Positions 11,170-21,517 are shown, counted from the first letter of the stretch. The stretch: DNA of 64,000 nucleotides from Hondaea fermentalgiana (GCA_014084085.1 NPFB01000058.1:80510-144509), one strand, 5' to 3'. Numbers and translations: made by a program. The notes: generated by a model from the sequence alone, not told the origin.

Positions 11170-11922
11170 ATGGGGACGAACCTGTGCAAGGTGGACCAGG
11201 CCAGGGATCTCTGTGTGGACTTTGAGAGGACGAGCTTCGCGCGAGGGGAATACAAGCGCGCATTTCGAGGCGTGGAGAGGGGCTCCGAGGACCGCGTGGT
11301 GGTCAAGGCATACGCAGACCGGTGGCGCGCGGCGCAGGACCTCGATGTGGACGTTCGCATGCACAAGGAGGCACACGCGCTGGCAGTGAAATTCAACGCG
11401 CTCAAGCTACCCGCAACCCGCGAAATCGTCTTTGTCGAGCCGCGACGCGCCCACGTTGTCATTACGCGTCCCTGCTCAGGGCTGGCGCCCGGCGATAGAG
11501 TTACCGTGGAGCCGGAACTTGTCGGCCACTATCAAAAGTTTCTCTCCAACAATGGGACCTTTGCGCGCGGCCATTCCAGCCTGACTGCTTTTGCACACTG
11601 GACCTTCCACCACACCAAGGGTGCCAAAATGGTCGTCGATTTGCAAGGCGTCAAGACAAAGGATGGCTATGTACTTACTGATCCGGCTATCCATTCGCGC
11701 GATGGACGTTACGGCGATCTTGACCTGTCTACCATCGGCATGCAAGCCTTTTTCGCCAACCACAAGTGTACTCATGCCTGCCGGGGTCTCCGTCGTCCTT
11801 CTGGTGGGGTCAAGTCTGGCGTCGACGACTGCGAGAAAATTATGCGAGACCGTCTCGTTCGGGCAAAGTCGTCTTCTCGCATTGTCATGCCCGCTCCATC
11901 GGGGGCGCTTCGTTACCAGTGA
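11170..11922 (+). CDS. Minimal alpha-kinase (MHCK/EF2K type)
   Basis: A 250-residue atypical protein kinase that is almost only catalytic domain. The family landmarks are present: ARGEYKRAFRG near the nucleotide loop, the ATP-anchoring lysine in VVVKAY (K46), DLQGV with D157, TDPAIHS with D171, and GDLDLSTIGMQAFFANHKC with the zinc-binding pattern HKCTHAC (C200 and C204). Myosin heavy chain kinase and EF2 kinase add WD40, Sel1 or other targeting regions; none is seen here, so the substrate cannot be guessed. The frame runs upstream to a GTG, but the first ATG gives MGTNLCKVDQ. Gly2 and Cys6 there could allow N-myristoylation and palmitoylation; this is speculative. The catalytic set looks intact. 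Confidence 0.9.
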   Translation: MGTNLCKVDQARDLCVDFERTSFARGEYKRAFRGVERGSEDRVVVKAYADRWRAAQDLDVDVRMHKEAHALAVKFNALKLPATREIVFVEPRRAHVVITRPCSGLAPGDRVTVEPELVGHYQKFLSNNGTFARGHSSLTAFAHWTFHHTKGAKMVVDLQGVKTKDGYVLTDPAIHSRDGRYGDLDLSTIGMQAFFANHKCTHACRGLRRPSGGVKSGVDDCEKIMRDRLVRAKSSSRIVMPAPSGALRYQ

Positions 11923-12166
11923 AGGACTGCTGTGACCCTTTTACGAACTTGATTGTATTATGTATAGTATTTATAGACATCGCATCTCAGTGACGCATGC
12001 TTCGTTCGTTCACCAAGAAGTACCTTTATACTGATGCCGTGTGGCCTTGCTGCTAAAAGACCTACAAGTGTCTTTCTTTGTTCGAGAATCAAACGTGTTG
12101 TGCGTCATCGCGACCCGAAAGGCTTCCTCAGATCCCGAACGCAAACAATCAATCATTCAATCAAAA

Positions 12167-13651
12167 ATGGCTCCGACACCGCCGTACATCTTGGCATGCC
12201 AGAACGACAGGTGAGTGACAACGCGATGCAGACGTACGCGCGGGGGGTGCGTCGTCTTCGCGGCCTCGGACCTCCCCGCCCGCTCGTTGCGCGCGCGCGC
12301 ACGTCCCGCGACCCGAGACTGACGTGAAAGCGAGAATTGTCCTTGTTCATGACCACGACGACGCAGCCACCTGCGCGAACTCGCCGGCCTCGAGGTGGTC
12401 GAGTGCAAGCCCACCGAGGGTGAGAATGCCGCCGGCAAGGACAAGGATGCCGGCGACACGGCGAGCTTCCTCGTGCAGCTGAGCGACACCGTGCTCTTCG
12501 CCGAGGGTGGCGGCCAGCCGAGCGACACCGGCGCCCTGGAGACCCCCGAACAGACGGTGCGCGTGCGCCACGTGGAGCGCGCCGAGGATGGCAGCGTCTG
12601 GCACGCTGTTGATGTCGAGCTGCCTCCAGGGACCAAAGTGACGGCTCGCGTTGACTGGGATCGGCGCAGAGATCACATGGCACAGCACTCGGGACAGCAT
12701 CTCATCACCGCCGTCGCGCTGCGCACAATTGGCTACGATACCGGAAGCTGGTCCATGGGACCTTACCCGCAACCCTCGTACCTCGATCTTCTCGGTCCCA
12801 AACTCACGCAGGAACAGATTGATCAGCTCGAGCGCGACGTCAACGATGCCATACTCGATGACCACGCCGTCACGGTGCGCACCTATACCAGCGAGGAATT
12901 GGCGAACCTGGGAGATGAAGTTCGCTTCAAGGAACGACCTTCCAGTGAGTTCCCAATCCGTGTCGTCTCCATCGCCGCCCTCGATGACAATATGTGCTGC
13001 GGCACCCATGTCAAGCGAGTTTCCGAGCTCCAAGCTGTCAAGCTGCTCAAAAATGATTTTCTCAACAAGAAACAGTCCCAGATCAATCGCCTGCAATTTG
13101 TCGCTGGACCTCGCCTCTTGCGGTGCACGGGGGATCTCTCGACACGATCTCTGGCTCTCACCGCCGCTCTTGGCGCTGCCGGCGACGACCAGCTTGACCG
13201 CGTGTCTCAATTGCAGTCTGCATCGAAAAAGCTTCAGAACGAGATGAAGTCTGTTCTCACAGATCTCGCCAACCTCGTCGGCCCGAACCTCGTGGCGCAG
13301 GAGGAGAAGGAGCAGAGCGGTATTATTGTCTACCACCGGCGCGAAGGATCGCCGCAGTTCATGGAGGCGCTATCCAAAGCTATAGCTGCCGCCGCAAGCT
13401 CTGAAATGCGCGTTTTCCTCACCATCGGAGACGAGACGGCCCGCGGCGGGGGCAGCGGCGCGTTTCTGCTGACGGGGCCCGCGGAGGGTCTCGATGCTCT
13501 CAACAAGGTTGCAATCGATACTTTGGGTGCCAAGGGGGGAGGCAAGGGCAAGCGTTTTCAAGGAAAGATTCCCGAAGGCTCGCTGACTGCCAAGTCGCTC
13601 AAGGAAGCTCACGCAGGCCTTCGAGAGGCCCTCAAGACAATCTCGCAGTAA
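12167..13651 (+). CDS. AARSD1: Alanyl-tRNA trans-editing protein AARSD1 (AlaX-like), 2 exons
   Basis: A free-standing editing enzyme that hydrolyses mischarged Ser-tRNA(Ala) in the cytosol. Exon 1 is 12167-12210 and exon 2 is 12367-13651. The 156-nt intron begins GTGAGT and ends ACGCAG; the junction splits a Ser codon and the product is 442 residues. Exon 1 restores the family start (MAPTPPYILACQNDSHLREL). Motifs seen are SDTVLFAEGGGQPSDTG, the zinc site H122/H126 in HSGQHL, and C226/H229 in CCGTHV, all as in human AARSD1. The C-terminus (HRREGSPQFMEAL, GGGKGKRFQGKIP) matches the DHHA1-like end of the long form. The gene lacks the synthetase catalytic core, so it is not an alanyl-tRNA synthetase. 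Its 3' end faces the TPR-DnaJ gene across 246 bp. Confidence 0.95.
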
Positions 13652-13897
13652 AGAGGACTAATGTCATGTCGTGCCAAAAAAAACAAAAAACTAAATTGAA
13701 TGTTGTTATCTCAGACCCTTGACCTTGATCGATTGTGTACAAAACAAACAAGAAAACGAGTCTCGAAAAAGAGGCACTTCAGCCGCACGCGCAGACTTCG
13801 ACTTGCGTTTGACGTCTCACGGAAGCCACATTTAACACAACAAAGCTGACCAGCTGCTTTTTCTTTCTGCCCTTTGTACTTTTCCTTTCATCTATTA

Positions 13898-16800
13898 TCA
13901 AGCTACGCATCGAAAGAATCGGTCGTACTGCTCGCGAACCTCGTCATTGCCAAGAACCGAATAGGCTTCGGCCACACGTTTAAACGTTGTCTCGCTCTTG
14001 CGTCTCTCCATCTCGGGCGCGGCCTGTGTTTTGTCCGGATGATGCTTGAGCGCAAGACGATGAAAGGCCTTTTTGATGGAGACACGATCAATCCCAGCAC
14101 CTTGTGTGAGCCCCAGCGCCTGATAGTAATTCTTGATACGACCCTTGGAATCGAGCCATGCAGTGACATTTGCAGACCCAAAAGATCCGCCTCCCCAGGT
14201 CCTTGAGCCCGCGGTGCGAGGGCGTGGACCCCGCGACGAAGACGAAGACGAAGAATACGAAGAAGATGTCGACGATTTTGAAGCTCGTCCTGGACCCTTG
14301 CCCGTCGATGCATTGGAAGTGTGACGAGGACGCGACCCACGCGAAGAAAACCATTCTCGCCAGTGCTCATCTTGACGCTCCTTCCAAGATTTTGGCTTGG
14401 CAGAGGCAGGACGAGGTCTCGATCCTGCTGACGCAGCACCAGACGATGCCGAAGACGGTTTGCTTCGCTCGGGAGTCTTTTCACCAGGTCGTGGGCGCGC
14501 ATTCTTTTGACGCGCGGCCCTGGCGTCCGCCTCAGCCTTCTGCAGGCTTGAAATCCGCAGTTCAAGCTCATTGAGTTCCTGCTGATGCGTGGCCTTTTGC
14601 GTATGATCCCGTCGAAAAACACGATGATAGTCGGCTCGAGCACGTAAGAGAAAACTGAGCTCATCGTGGAGTTGCGCGCCAGCGCGTGCACGGCGCAGCA
14701 TCGCTTTCGTGTAGTTGGGATCAAGACGAAGAGCCTCGTCGCAGTCGTTAAGAGCCAGCTTGTACTGCTTGCGCGCCATATGTGTGGCGGCCCGATTGCT
14801 GTGCAGGATAGCACTGAATTTGGGGCTCGTACATCTTGCCAGCGCTGCAGAGTAATGGTCCAAGGCTTTGCTATATTGCCCTTTGGCAAAAAAAGCGTTT
14901 CCTTTTGCCTTGTCCTCGCTTAAGCGCCGCCAAAGCGTTAAAGAAACCCGACTTTCGCCCTGCATAAAGATGTCGTCAATGCTCTGAGCGAGATGCACGG
15001 CTTCGTCGACTTTTCCATGCGCGTAGGCGCACCTGGCCTCCCCCATAATCATGTTCGCAAGAAGACGACGATCTGTTTTAGCGTCCAGTTCTCCCTTGAC
15101 TTTCTCACAAAAAGTCGCAGCATCGGCCCACCGTTTCGCTTTCAGCAGAGCATCCACTTTAAGGGAAAGACCCTGCACAGAGACGGGGCACACTGCCAGG
15201 AGTGAGTCGATATGCCGCAGGCATCGCAAGGGCTTGTTCTGTTTCAATGCCTCCTCCGCCTGAGACTGCAATGTTCCGGCTTTCGAGACCTCTTGAAGCT
15301 TGACACTTGCAACACTCACGTAATCGAGTCCCCACAAAACCAAGAGTTCTGGATGTTTGCGCATACCTTCAATGGCCTTGGCGAGTTTGCGTCTTGCGTT
15401 GCCCAAGTGGCCATGCAAGAGGTCGACCTGGCTCTGCATGGTGAGTCCGAGGCCGAGCAACGTGTCTGCCAGAAGATGCGATCGATGACCTCCAACTTCT
15501 TCAAGAGCTGCTGCACAGTCCATCTTTGCGCAGCGAATCCGTGACCTCCGAATTCGCTCCGTCTCAGCCACCTCGCTCCACTTGAGATAGGTCTCGGCGC
15601 GCTGTACAAGTACGGGAATGCGCCACTCGAGCGACTCGCTGGACATCTTCTTGAGCATGTCGTCGCATAATTCTCCACATCGGCGATATTCCGTGTTGTA
15701 TAGCGCAAACTGCACCTTTTTCCTCCACGCCTCAACTGCGGCCTTGCGTTTATTAGTCTCGGCATCGTCCTGGACGCTCCCCGCGTCAGGTGGTGCTTTC
15801 GGCGGAGAGACGTCGGCCGTTTCCTTCGATACATCATCGTTTGTCGATGCTTTTTCTCTTGACTCCTCTTTGCCGGTTATCGACTTTTTCTTGTCTGTGC
15901 GCTGTCGACTTTCAGAAGCCAAATCCCTCTTGCTATCATTTGATGTTGTCTGTAATTTTGCTGCAGGGGAATTATCAGCAGGAGTTTCCTCAGAAGGAGG
16001 AATCGCTGAAAATTTAACGGGACGCTTTGCAGCAGACGCAGGCTTTGTAAATCTAGCAGGAGGCGCAGATGCAGGTTTGGCAGCACATGCAAAAGCAGCA
16101 CTTGCAGAAGCAGCACTTGCAGAAGCAGCACCAGCAGAATTTGAGGAACGAGTTGAAGCAGTTCTAGCAGGCTTTGCAACACTGGCAGAAGCGGTAGATG
16201 TAGGCTTTACAGGACTTGCGGACTTCGTGACACCAGCAGAAGCAGCAAATGCAGGCTCTGCAGCAGCGGACGCTGCAATAGTAGGATCTGGGTCCCCGGG
16301 CTTTGCAACACCAACAGAAGCAGCAGTGGATGATGTAGCGGTGCTGTTTGTAGCGAAATGATCAACAGCACCTGTTTGTGCTGTATCAGGGACTACTTTC
16401 GTCTGAACGCGATTCTGTTTTTTGCTGGGCTTCGCATCGCTCATCCTCTTGTTGGTCAATCCTTCACGTGGTGAGGCGGCATCCTTTCCGTTTATGCGGG
16501 CTGATTTCCCTTGTGTTGTGCTCAAAGCAGTACGGCCGACTTGGACACCGGAAAGAGGTGACTCCGGGTGGGCATCAGTAGTCTCTTGCATCTTGCGCGA
16601 CGATGGTCCTGGTGCTGACATGACGCCATTCTCCGAGCTTGACATGGCCTTGGTAGCAGCTACATTTTGCTCCGGGAGAGATTCAGCTTTGTTTGTCGAC
16701 GAGAGATGAGCACTCTTGCGAGTGTCGACACTTCTTGTGGGCTGTGTGTTGGCTCGAGCAGCGGTATTTTCTGCTACATGATCTTGAGGAATTTCTCGGT

Positions 16801-17185
16801 CGGTGTGATGATTCTCATGCGATGCCTTCAAATTGGTAAAGTCTGAAAGTGATGCTGGCTTTTGAAAGTAGCTCTTGCGCTTGTGCCGGTTACTGGGGCA
16901 AGCGCAAACTTTGCATGCAAGGCTCTTGGGTGACTTCCGTTGAAACTCGCGACACCTACCACACCGGCACTTGCCACGCTTGATCCCGAAAGCGTCTGCA
17001 TTATTGCTTGGTGCCGCGATGTCTTCTTGTTCCTCTGGTCTACGTCCTGCGTCAAACTTGGTGCTGCGAGCGCTACTCGTCGCTGTGCGCGGGCTATCCT
17101 CCACGCGCTCATCCAACGCGTCCCGGTGCGCGAGTTTTCCATGCTCGAAAACGTCTCCCCCGAGCGAGCTTCTGGGGCGTGGCAT
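13898..17185 (-). CDS. Long TPR-DnaJ co-chaperone with N-terminal Cys motif
   Basis: A 1095-residue intronless protein. The C-terminal J domain (about residues 1010-1085) has the intact HHPDK motif near residue 1048, so it should stimulate Hsp70 ATPase. About residues 480-870 hold TPR repeats; the clearest are KAKGNAFFAKGQYSKALDHY and NRAATHMARKQYKLALNDCD, the layout of DNAJC7/TPR2. Unlike the roughly 500-residue DNAJC7, it has an extra 450-residue N-terminus. That contains a basic Cys cluster at about residues 72-105 (CRCGRC then CKVCACP), possibly metal-binding, and a Pro/Ala/Thr low-complexity part with Ala repeats at 16060-16350. Between the TPR and J regions lies an Arg/Ser-rich linker. 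The start is a true ATG. Co-chaperone function is well supported; the N-terminal role is unknown. Confidence 0.92.
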   Translation of the reverse strand: MPRPRSSLGGDVFEHGKLAHRDALDERVEDSPRTATSSARSTKFDAGRRPEEQEDIAAPSNNADAFGIKRGKCRCGRCREFQRKSPKSLACKVCACPSNRHKRKSYFQKPASLSDFTNLKASHENHHTDREIPQDHVAENTAARANTQPTRSVDTRKSAHLSSTNKAESLPEQNVAATKAMSSSENGVMSAPGPSSRKMQETTDAHPESPLSGVQVGRTALSTTQGKSARINGKDAASPREGLTNKRMSDAKPSKKQNRVQTKVVPDTAQTGAVDHFATNSTATSSTAASVGVAKPGDPDPTIAASAAAEPAFAASAGVTKSASPVKPTSTASASVAKPARTASTRSSNSAGAASASAASASAAFACAAKPASAPPARFTKPASAAKRPVKFSAIPPSEETPADNSPAAKLQTTSNDSKRDLASESRQRTDKKKSITGKEESREKASTNDDVSKETADVSPPKAPPDAGSVQDDAETNKRKAAVEAWRKKVQFALYNTEYRRCGELCDDMLKKMSSESLEWRIPVLVQRAETYLKWSEVAETERIRRSRIRCAKMDCAAALEEVGGHRSHLLADTLLGLGLTMQSQVDLLHGHLGNARRKLAKAIEGMRKHPELLVLWGLDYVSVASVKLQEVSKAGTLQSQAEEALKQNKPLRCLRHIDSLLAVCPVSVQGLSLKVDALLKAKRWADAATFCEKVKGELDAKTDRRLLANMIMGEARCAYAHGKVDEAVHLAQSIDDIFMQGESRVSLTLWRRLSEDKAKGNAFFAKGQYSKALDHYSAALARCTSPKFSAILHSNRAATHMARKQYKLALNDCDEALRLDPNYTKAMLRRARAGAQLHDELSFLLRARADYHRVFRRDHTQKATHQQELNELELRISSLQKAEADARAARQKNARPRPGEKTPERSKPSSASSGAASAGSRPRPASAKPKSWKERQDEHWREWFSSRGSRPRHTSNASTGKGPGRASKSSTSSSYSSSSSSSRGPRPRTAGSRTWGGGSFGSANVTAWLDSKGRIKNYYQALGLTQGAGIDRVSIKKAFHRLALKHHPDKTQAAPEMERRKSETTFKRVAEAYSVLGNDEVREQYDRFFRCVA

Positions 17186-17869
17186 GTCCCTTCACGCCAC
17201 TGCCTCTAGGCCCGCTGCACCCCGCCACGGCCACGCCGCGCCGCGCCCCTTGCTTCGCCTGGACCTGCTCGAGTCCAGCAGATCAATACGTTTGGCCGTT
17301 CTGGGACTCGAAGCGACGCCGCCAAGGTTCGACGATTGGAGTTCTGCTTTCTGTTGACTTGCGTTGTAACGCAATGACACAGAAAGGGTAAAGTTCAATT
17401 CTCTGTCAAAGGAGAAGTCGCTCGCAGCCTCGTCTCCCAGAGCTGGTCTTCTGCAAGCACTGCATCCTGACGTCGCACTCTACCCAAGCGTACATCCCGA
17501 AAGGCGACGACCTCAGTACCAAACGAAAACGCAAGCAACCGGGCGAGCGAGGCCCACCTTGAAACAGGAACGTATAGTAGCACGTCTGAGACCCTTAATT
17601 TCAACGCATTCGTCACAACATCTTCAAGCGAACTACAAATCATCCTGAAAATCGACTGCTTTATCATCTCGTCTTCATTTTCGTTCGATGCGAAGGGGCT
17701 TCCTTTTCTCCTTTTATATTTTTTGACCCTATCTACGCACAACGCCCAGCTGGACAGGATGCGCCGAGCGAGATTGAATTTGATAAGAGAAAGTATGATA
17801 AAAACCAAACCGTGCCCACAAACACCCCCACGGACTTTGATGCATTGGCGGCCGATGTTCACAATGAAT
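17186..17869. other. Intergenic region between two minus-strand genes
   Basis: About 680 bp holding the upstream region of the TPR-DnaJ gene and the 3' UTR of the F-box-like gene. It is GC-rich near 17200-17290 and more AT-rich near 17640-17800. A 155-codon minus frame at 17395-17862 has no family pattern and is not called. Confidence 0.4.
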
Positions 17870-19081
17870 CTAGTATGACCTTTTCAGATCCGTGTGCAAA
17901 GCTTCCATGCCGGGAGCGTTGCGCAGAGCTGCATATTTTGTGCGAACTTTTCGAGGCAAATTCCGACACGAGTCGACCATGGCAAGGCGAAACGAAGGAC
18001 ACGCCTCAAAGCGACTCAATGTGTTCACGCCTATTCGGGTGGATGAGAGGTCAACAACGCGGAGACTGGGCCCAAATATGAGCCCACGAGTATCTGAGCT
18101 CTGTCCTTGTGTCGCGGTGAAGTACTCGTCTGTATGAGGACATCGCGCTGCAGAGAGGAGCTGCAGTGCGGGCAAGACATCCTCGAAAAGCATACGCTGA
18201 AAACCGTCGGACAAAGCGATGCCGTCAAGCACAAAAGAGCGTAAACGAGGGGCGTACCAGTCGAGGATGGTTGGAAAAGTCTGAAGGGAATCGGTCAAGT
18301 TGACGTACTCGATGGTGGGCGCGACACGGCGCAAGGTATCGACCAAATGCGGCGCAGACATTTGGTGACGTCCGCAATCGACGAGAGTGAGTCGCACGAG
18401 CGGGGGTGGAGGATCCGGCAACGCATGGATTCCCATGCAATTAGTAAGCCAGCACGCGCCGACAACGAGGAGATCCTTGACGGAACTCAGGTCGGCCATA
18501 CGTTGGGCAAATTTATCTTCGAGACCACTCGCAAAATACAAACGAAGGCTCTTGAGCTTGAGAGGGGAGCCAATCGTTCGAAGAGTTTGGGGAAAGATAA
18601 CGTGTTCCAGGTCTAAGAATTCAAGTGTTTCGAGCTGTTCTTGGGCAAGCAACAATTTCAGCCCGGCGGATCCGCGGGGCGGTCTGCGCACCTTAGCGCC
18701 GCGAAGATTTGGCAAGGAGCCCAAGAGCCTCTCATAATCGCGCCAAATGAGCTTGGTCTTAAGCTGCGTTAGGTCCAAAAAATGAACGGATTCTGCAAAG
18801 CGCGGAGAGGCAACTACGCGCTCAAGAAACGGCGTCGCCGACTTGTATAGCTCGATCCAGCAGTTTCGCATACCCACGCGATCCGCCGCCTCGCGCCACG
18901 CGGAATTGATCGTTCTGCACGCGGCCCAGTCGCGTGGCGTGCCAACGAAGGGGACGATCTCACTCGCGAGTGCGTCGAGTTGGACTCTACTGCCAGCAGC
19001 AGGACGCGGTTGTCGCGAGCCTCTTGTGGCGGACGGAGCACCCTCGCTTCGCGCCTTGCGCTTTCGCGCGGAGGTGGCCAT
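17870..19081 (-). CDS. F-box-like leucine-rich repeat protein
   Basis: A 403-residue protein starting at the first ATG (MATSARKRKARSE); the frame reaches a GTG 30 codons further up. After a basic N-terminus, about residues 35-80 (LDALASEIVPFV, then WAACRTINSAWREAADR) have the spacing of an F-box. The rest has irregular leucine-rich segments such as LETLEFLDLEHV, LKLKSLRLYF, LVRLTLVDCG and LRVVDLSSTRIG. This is the plan of FBXL-type substrate receptors for SCF ubiquitin ligases, but the F-box match is weak and was judged by eye. It could instead be an LRR protein with a helical N-terminal domain. No intron is needed. Confidence 0.7.
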   Translation of the reverse strand: MATSARKRKARSEGAPSATRGSRQPRPAAGSRVQLDALASEIVPFVGTPRDWAACRTINSAWREAADRVGMRNCWIELYKSATPFLERVVASPRFAESVHFLDLTQLKTKLIWRDYERLLGSLPNLRGAKVRRPPRGSAGLKLLLAQEQLETLEFLDLEHVIFPQTLRTIGSPLKLKSLRLYFASGLEDKFAQRMADLSSVKDLLVVGACWLTNCMGIHALPDPPPPLVRLTLVDCGRHQMSAPHLVDTLRRVAPTIEYVNLTDSLQTFPTILDWYAPRLRSFVLDGIALSDGFQRMLFEDVLPALQLLSAARCPHTDEYFTATQGQSSDTRGLIFGPSLRVVDLSSTRIGVNTLSRFEACPSFRLAMVDSCRNLPRKVRTKYAALRNAPGMEALHTDLKRSY

Positions 19082-19968
19082 TGGCCTCGTTGTGTCAGTC
19101 AGTCTGATCTGAGAAGTGGTTTGCTGATGATTTGCGGCGATTAGCCTGGTGATCAGCCTCCTTTGATCCACACATCTACCTTACAGTAAGCCTTCGCCTA
19201 AGTTTTGCTCCAAAGCTTTTCGTCACGATGATGACCACGACTCACTCCATTTCTTTGATCTTCGCTTCTCAGAATTGCCGCATGAAGCGCATAATTTTCC
19301 GGCCGGGTTTGATTGGGGCAGACGAGTCTTTTCTTGCATCGTCATTGAACACCCACCATGTGTGGCCGGAGATCCACCCACACGCTTGAGCTAAGATGAA
19401 ACAAGACAAGGAAACCTTTGAATTACTGAAAGGAACCAGAACATCGTGATTGGTAATTTGTAGTAGGAGTGGTAGTAGTTGTTGTTGTTGAATTTGGAGG
19501 CGTAGGAGAACATCATCTGCGACTGCCGGGGCGCAGGCTGGCGGACTATTAGTATGAGAGTATGATCGGCAGCCGAATTGATGGGATGAATTATACGAGC
19601 GACCGACTGACTGACCGACTGACTGACAGACTGAATTTGAAACTGACGAAACGAGGAATACGGAAAGCGCTGGCGTACTCGAGCCTGCTTGCTGGCTAAG
19701 CTGGCTTCCCTGCAGCCAAAACGAACACCAAAACGCGCAGGCCGGAATACCACACAAGTCAAGTCAAGTCAGTCCGCGTCTAGCGTCAGAAACGAAAAAG
19801 CAAGACAGAAAGGCAGCCAAACAGCCAGGCGCTCGTCGCCTCATCGCACCAATACACAGACATGTCCGTCAGTCAGCCATGTCGGCTGGCAGACGGGTCG
19901 CGACTACGATCGTTTACTTTGCAGAAGAAAGGACAGGCAGACGGGCTGCCTGGCCGGCCAGTTCGCGC
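19082..19968. other. Intergenic region with GACT repeats
   Basis: About 890 bp between the F-box-like gene's 5' end and the LC8 stop. It contains GACT/GACC tandem units at about 19600-19633, a TAGTAGTTG-type stretch near 19460-19490 and CAAGTCAAGTCAAGTC near 19757. Open frames look random. It probably holds the promoter of the F-box-like gene and the LC8 3' UTR. Confidence 0.4.
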
Positions 19969-20238
19969 TTAGCCACTCTTGAAGAGCAAAATAGCAATCT
20001 GCGAGAGGTAAAGGTAGATGAAGTGCTTGGTCTCATGGGTGACGTAGGAGCCAAAGTTGCGGCCGACGATGCAGTGCCAGGTCGGGCCGTACTTTTTGTC
20101 GAACTCCTTCTTGATGAAGGCAGCAATGTCCTTCTCGATGTTGTACTTTTCGAGAGCCTGCGATGCGCAGTCAACTACATCCTGCTGCATCTCCTCCGAC
20201 ATGTCGGCATTCTTGATCACGGCCTTGCGCTCCGCCAT
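19969..20238 (-). CDS. DYNLL: Dynein light chain LC8 (DYNLL)
   Basis: An 89-residue LC8-type light chain, the exact family length. It is a homodimeric hub that stabilises cytoplasmic and axonemal dynein intermediate chains and binds many other partners. Family landmarks run through the whole chain: [54 protein letters not shown] and [17 protein letters not shown]. The beta-strand that builds the ligand groove ([11 protein letters not shown]) is intact. It is a single exon from ATG. It is one of three flagella-related genes here, with the dynein heavy chain and ARL3. The 5' side opens onto a GC-rich stretch and then the assembly gap. Confidence 0.97.
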   Translation of the reverse strand: MAERKAVIKNADMSEEMQQDVVDCASQALEKYNIEKDIAAFIKKEFDKKYGPTWHCIVGRNFGSYVTHETKHFIYLYLSQIAILLFKSG

Positions 20239-20704
20239 TTTTCCTGTTGGTTATATTACGCGAGAGAGTCTGCAACCCGAGCGTCAGTTTTCCCCGTTCC
20301 TTCTTCCCCCCCGTCTTCTCCTTTCCTCGTGCTTCGGCGCGGGCTCCTGCCGCACCGCACCGTCGCGCCTCCTTCTCCTGCTTCTCCTTCGTCTTGCCCT
20401 TTGCGTGAGTGCTCTCGCCGACGGTTGCGGCTCTGCTTTGGCGCCTCGTTCGTCTCCAAGACGCGACGTCTCGCAGGACGGGCTGCCGCGGCGATGCGGA
20501 CGGGGCGGCGCGGGCGCAGGCAGGCAGGCGGGCGGGCGGGCCGGGGGCAAGGAGGGACCGCTCGCGAGCGCGAGCTCCTGGCTCGTCTCGTCGGTAGCGC
20601 TCATGACGTTTTCGAGGCCCGGGCCCGCGCCATCCCTCCTCGCATTTATTTGCGCCGACCCGCGGCGACCCCCGCGAGCGCGGCGCAGGCGTGCAGAGGG
20701 CGGC

Positions 20705-20804
20705 NNNNNNNNNNNNNNNNNNNNNNNNNNNNNNNNNNNNNNNNNNNNNNNNNNNNNNNNNNNNNNNNNNNNNNNNNNNNNNNNNNNNNNNNNNNNNNNN
20801 NNNN
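20705..20804. other. Assembly gap (100 N)
   Basis: Exactly 100 N, the usual placeholder for a scaffold gap of unknown length. The true distance between LC8 and the sequence to the right is therefore unknown, and the flanks are very GC-rich. Confidence 0.98.
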
Positions 20805-20936
20805 CCGGTGGGTCTCGGCGGTCGGTCTCGCGCGGCGTGCGGCGGCGGCTGCTGCGGCTGCGAGGCGTTGCGTTGGTGCTTTGATTTTTGGCCTCTGCCC
20901 GCCCCGCGCTCAATTCAATGTCTAGAGCCGCCGCTC

Positions 20937-21101
20937 CAAGTGCACAATGCGCGCCGCGCAAGTGCGCAGCCCCGGCCGCAAGTGCGCTTTCGCCCCCGCG
21001 CAAGTCCGCATACCGGCCCGCGCTAGGCGCAAGTGAGGGAAACGGCCCTGCAAGTGCGCTCAGGCCGCCGCGAAGTGCGGAATCGACGCTCGCAAGTGCG
21101 G
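20937..21101. repeat. Array of GCAAGTGCG-type words
   Basis: Eight copies of the core (C)AAGTGC or close variants lie within 165 bp: near 20937, 20958, 20978, 20999, 21027, 21050, 21071 and 21092. Most read GCAAGTGCG, and spacings are roughly 20-30 bp. Sequence between copies differs, so this is an array of short sites rather than a tandem duplication. Confidence 0.75.
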
Positions 21102-21489
21102 AATCGGTCGGCCTTAGACGCGGCGACCTCCACTGGCCCGCAGCGCGCTCTTTCGAGCTCAGTGGAGTTTCTCTTAGATTTGAGGGCTTCTTTCCGAGGA
21201 GATCGAGGTGTGCGAAAAAATGCCTCTTGTAAGTATGTCAGTCGTGACGATAATTATATGGGCTTAAAGCGACAGTGGAATCAGTCGGAGCTGCGGGATA
21301 ATAATGTGAGCGTTTCACATGTTACCGTTTGACCGCCATCTTCGGCCCGACCTCGCCCGGCACGTTGATGACATAGGCCCCTAATACCTTACCATGCAAT
21401 GTAATGTAATGTAGTGCACGCAAGGCTGAGGAAAGTGATCAAACACTCTGCAAGGAAGACGAGCAGGGAGCATGACAACGTACGAACAG

Positions 21490-21517
21490 AAAAAAAAAAA
21501 AAAAAAAAAAAAAAAAA
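21490..21517 (+). repeat. Poly(A) run
   Basis: A 28-base A homopolymer, directly visible. It could be a slippage tract or the tail of an old retroposed sequence; no coding remnant was recognised upstream. A GTGC tetranucleotide run lies 130 bp to the right. Confidence 0.85.

Noticed and set aside
17240..17345. Possible tRNA (GGTTCGACGATTGG resembling a B box)
   Set aside because: No A box at the right distance and no cloverleaf pairing could be built. No other convincing tRNA was seen in the window.
17395..17862. 155-codon minus frame between the TPR-DnaJ and F-box-like genes
   Set aside because: It shows no recognisable motif and lies in AT-rich noncoding-looking sequence; more likely UTR.
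19879..21026. Several frames running through the N block near LC8
   Set aside because: They depend on translating undefined bases and are antisense to LC8 or in GC-rich noncoding sequence.
21490..21517. Poly(A) run as the tail of a processed retrogene
   Set aside because: No degraded coding sequence or target-site duplication was recognised beside it.
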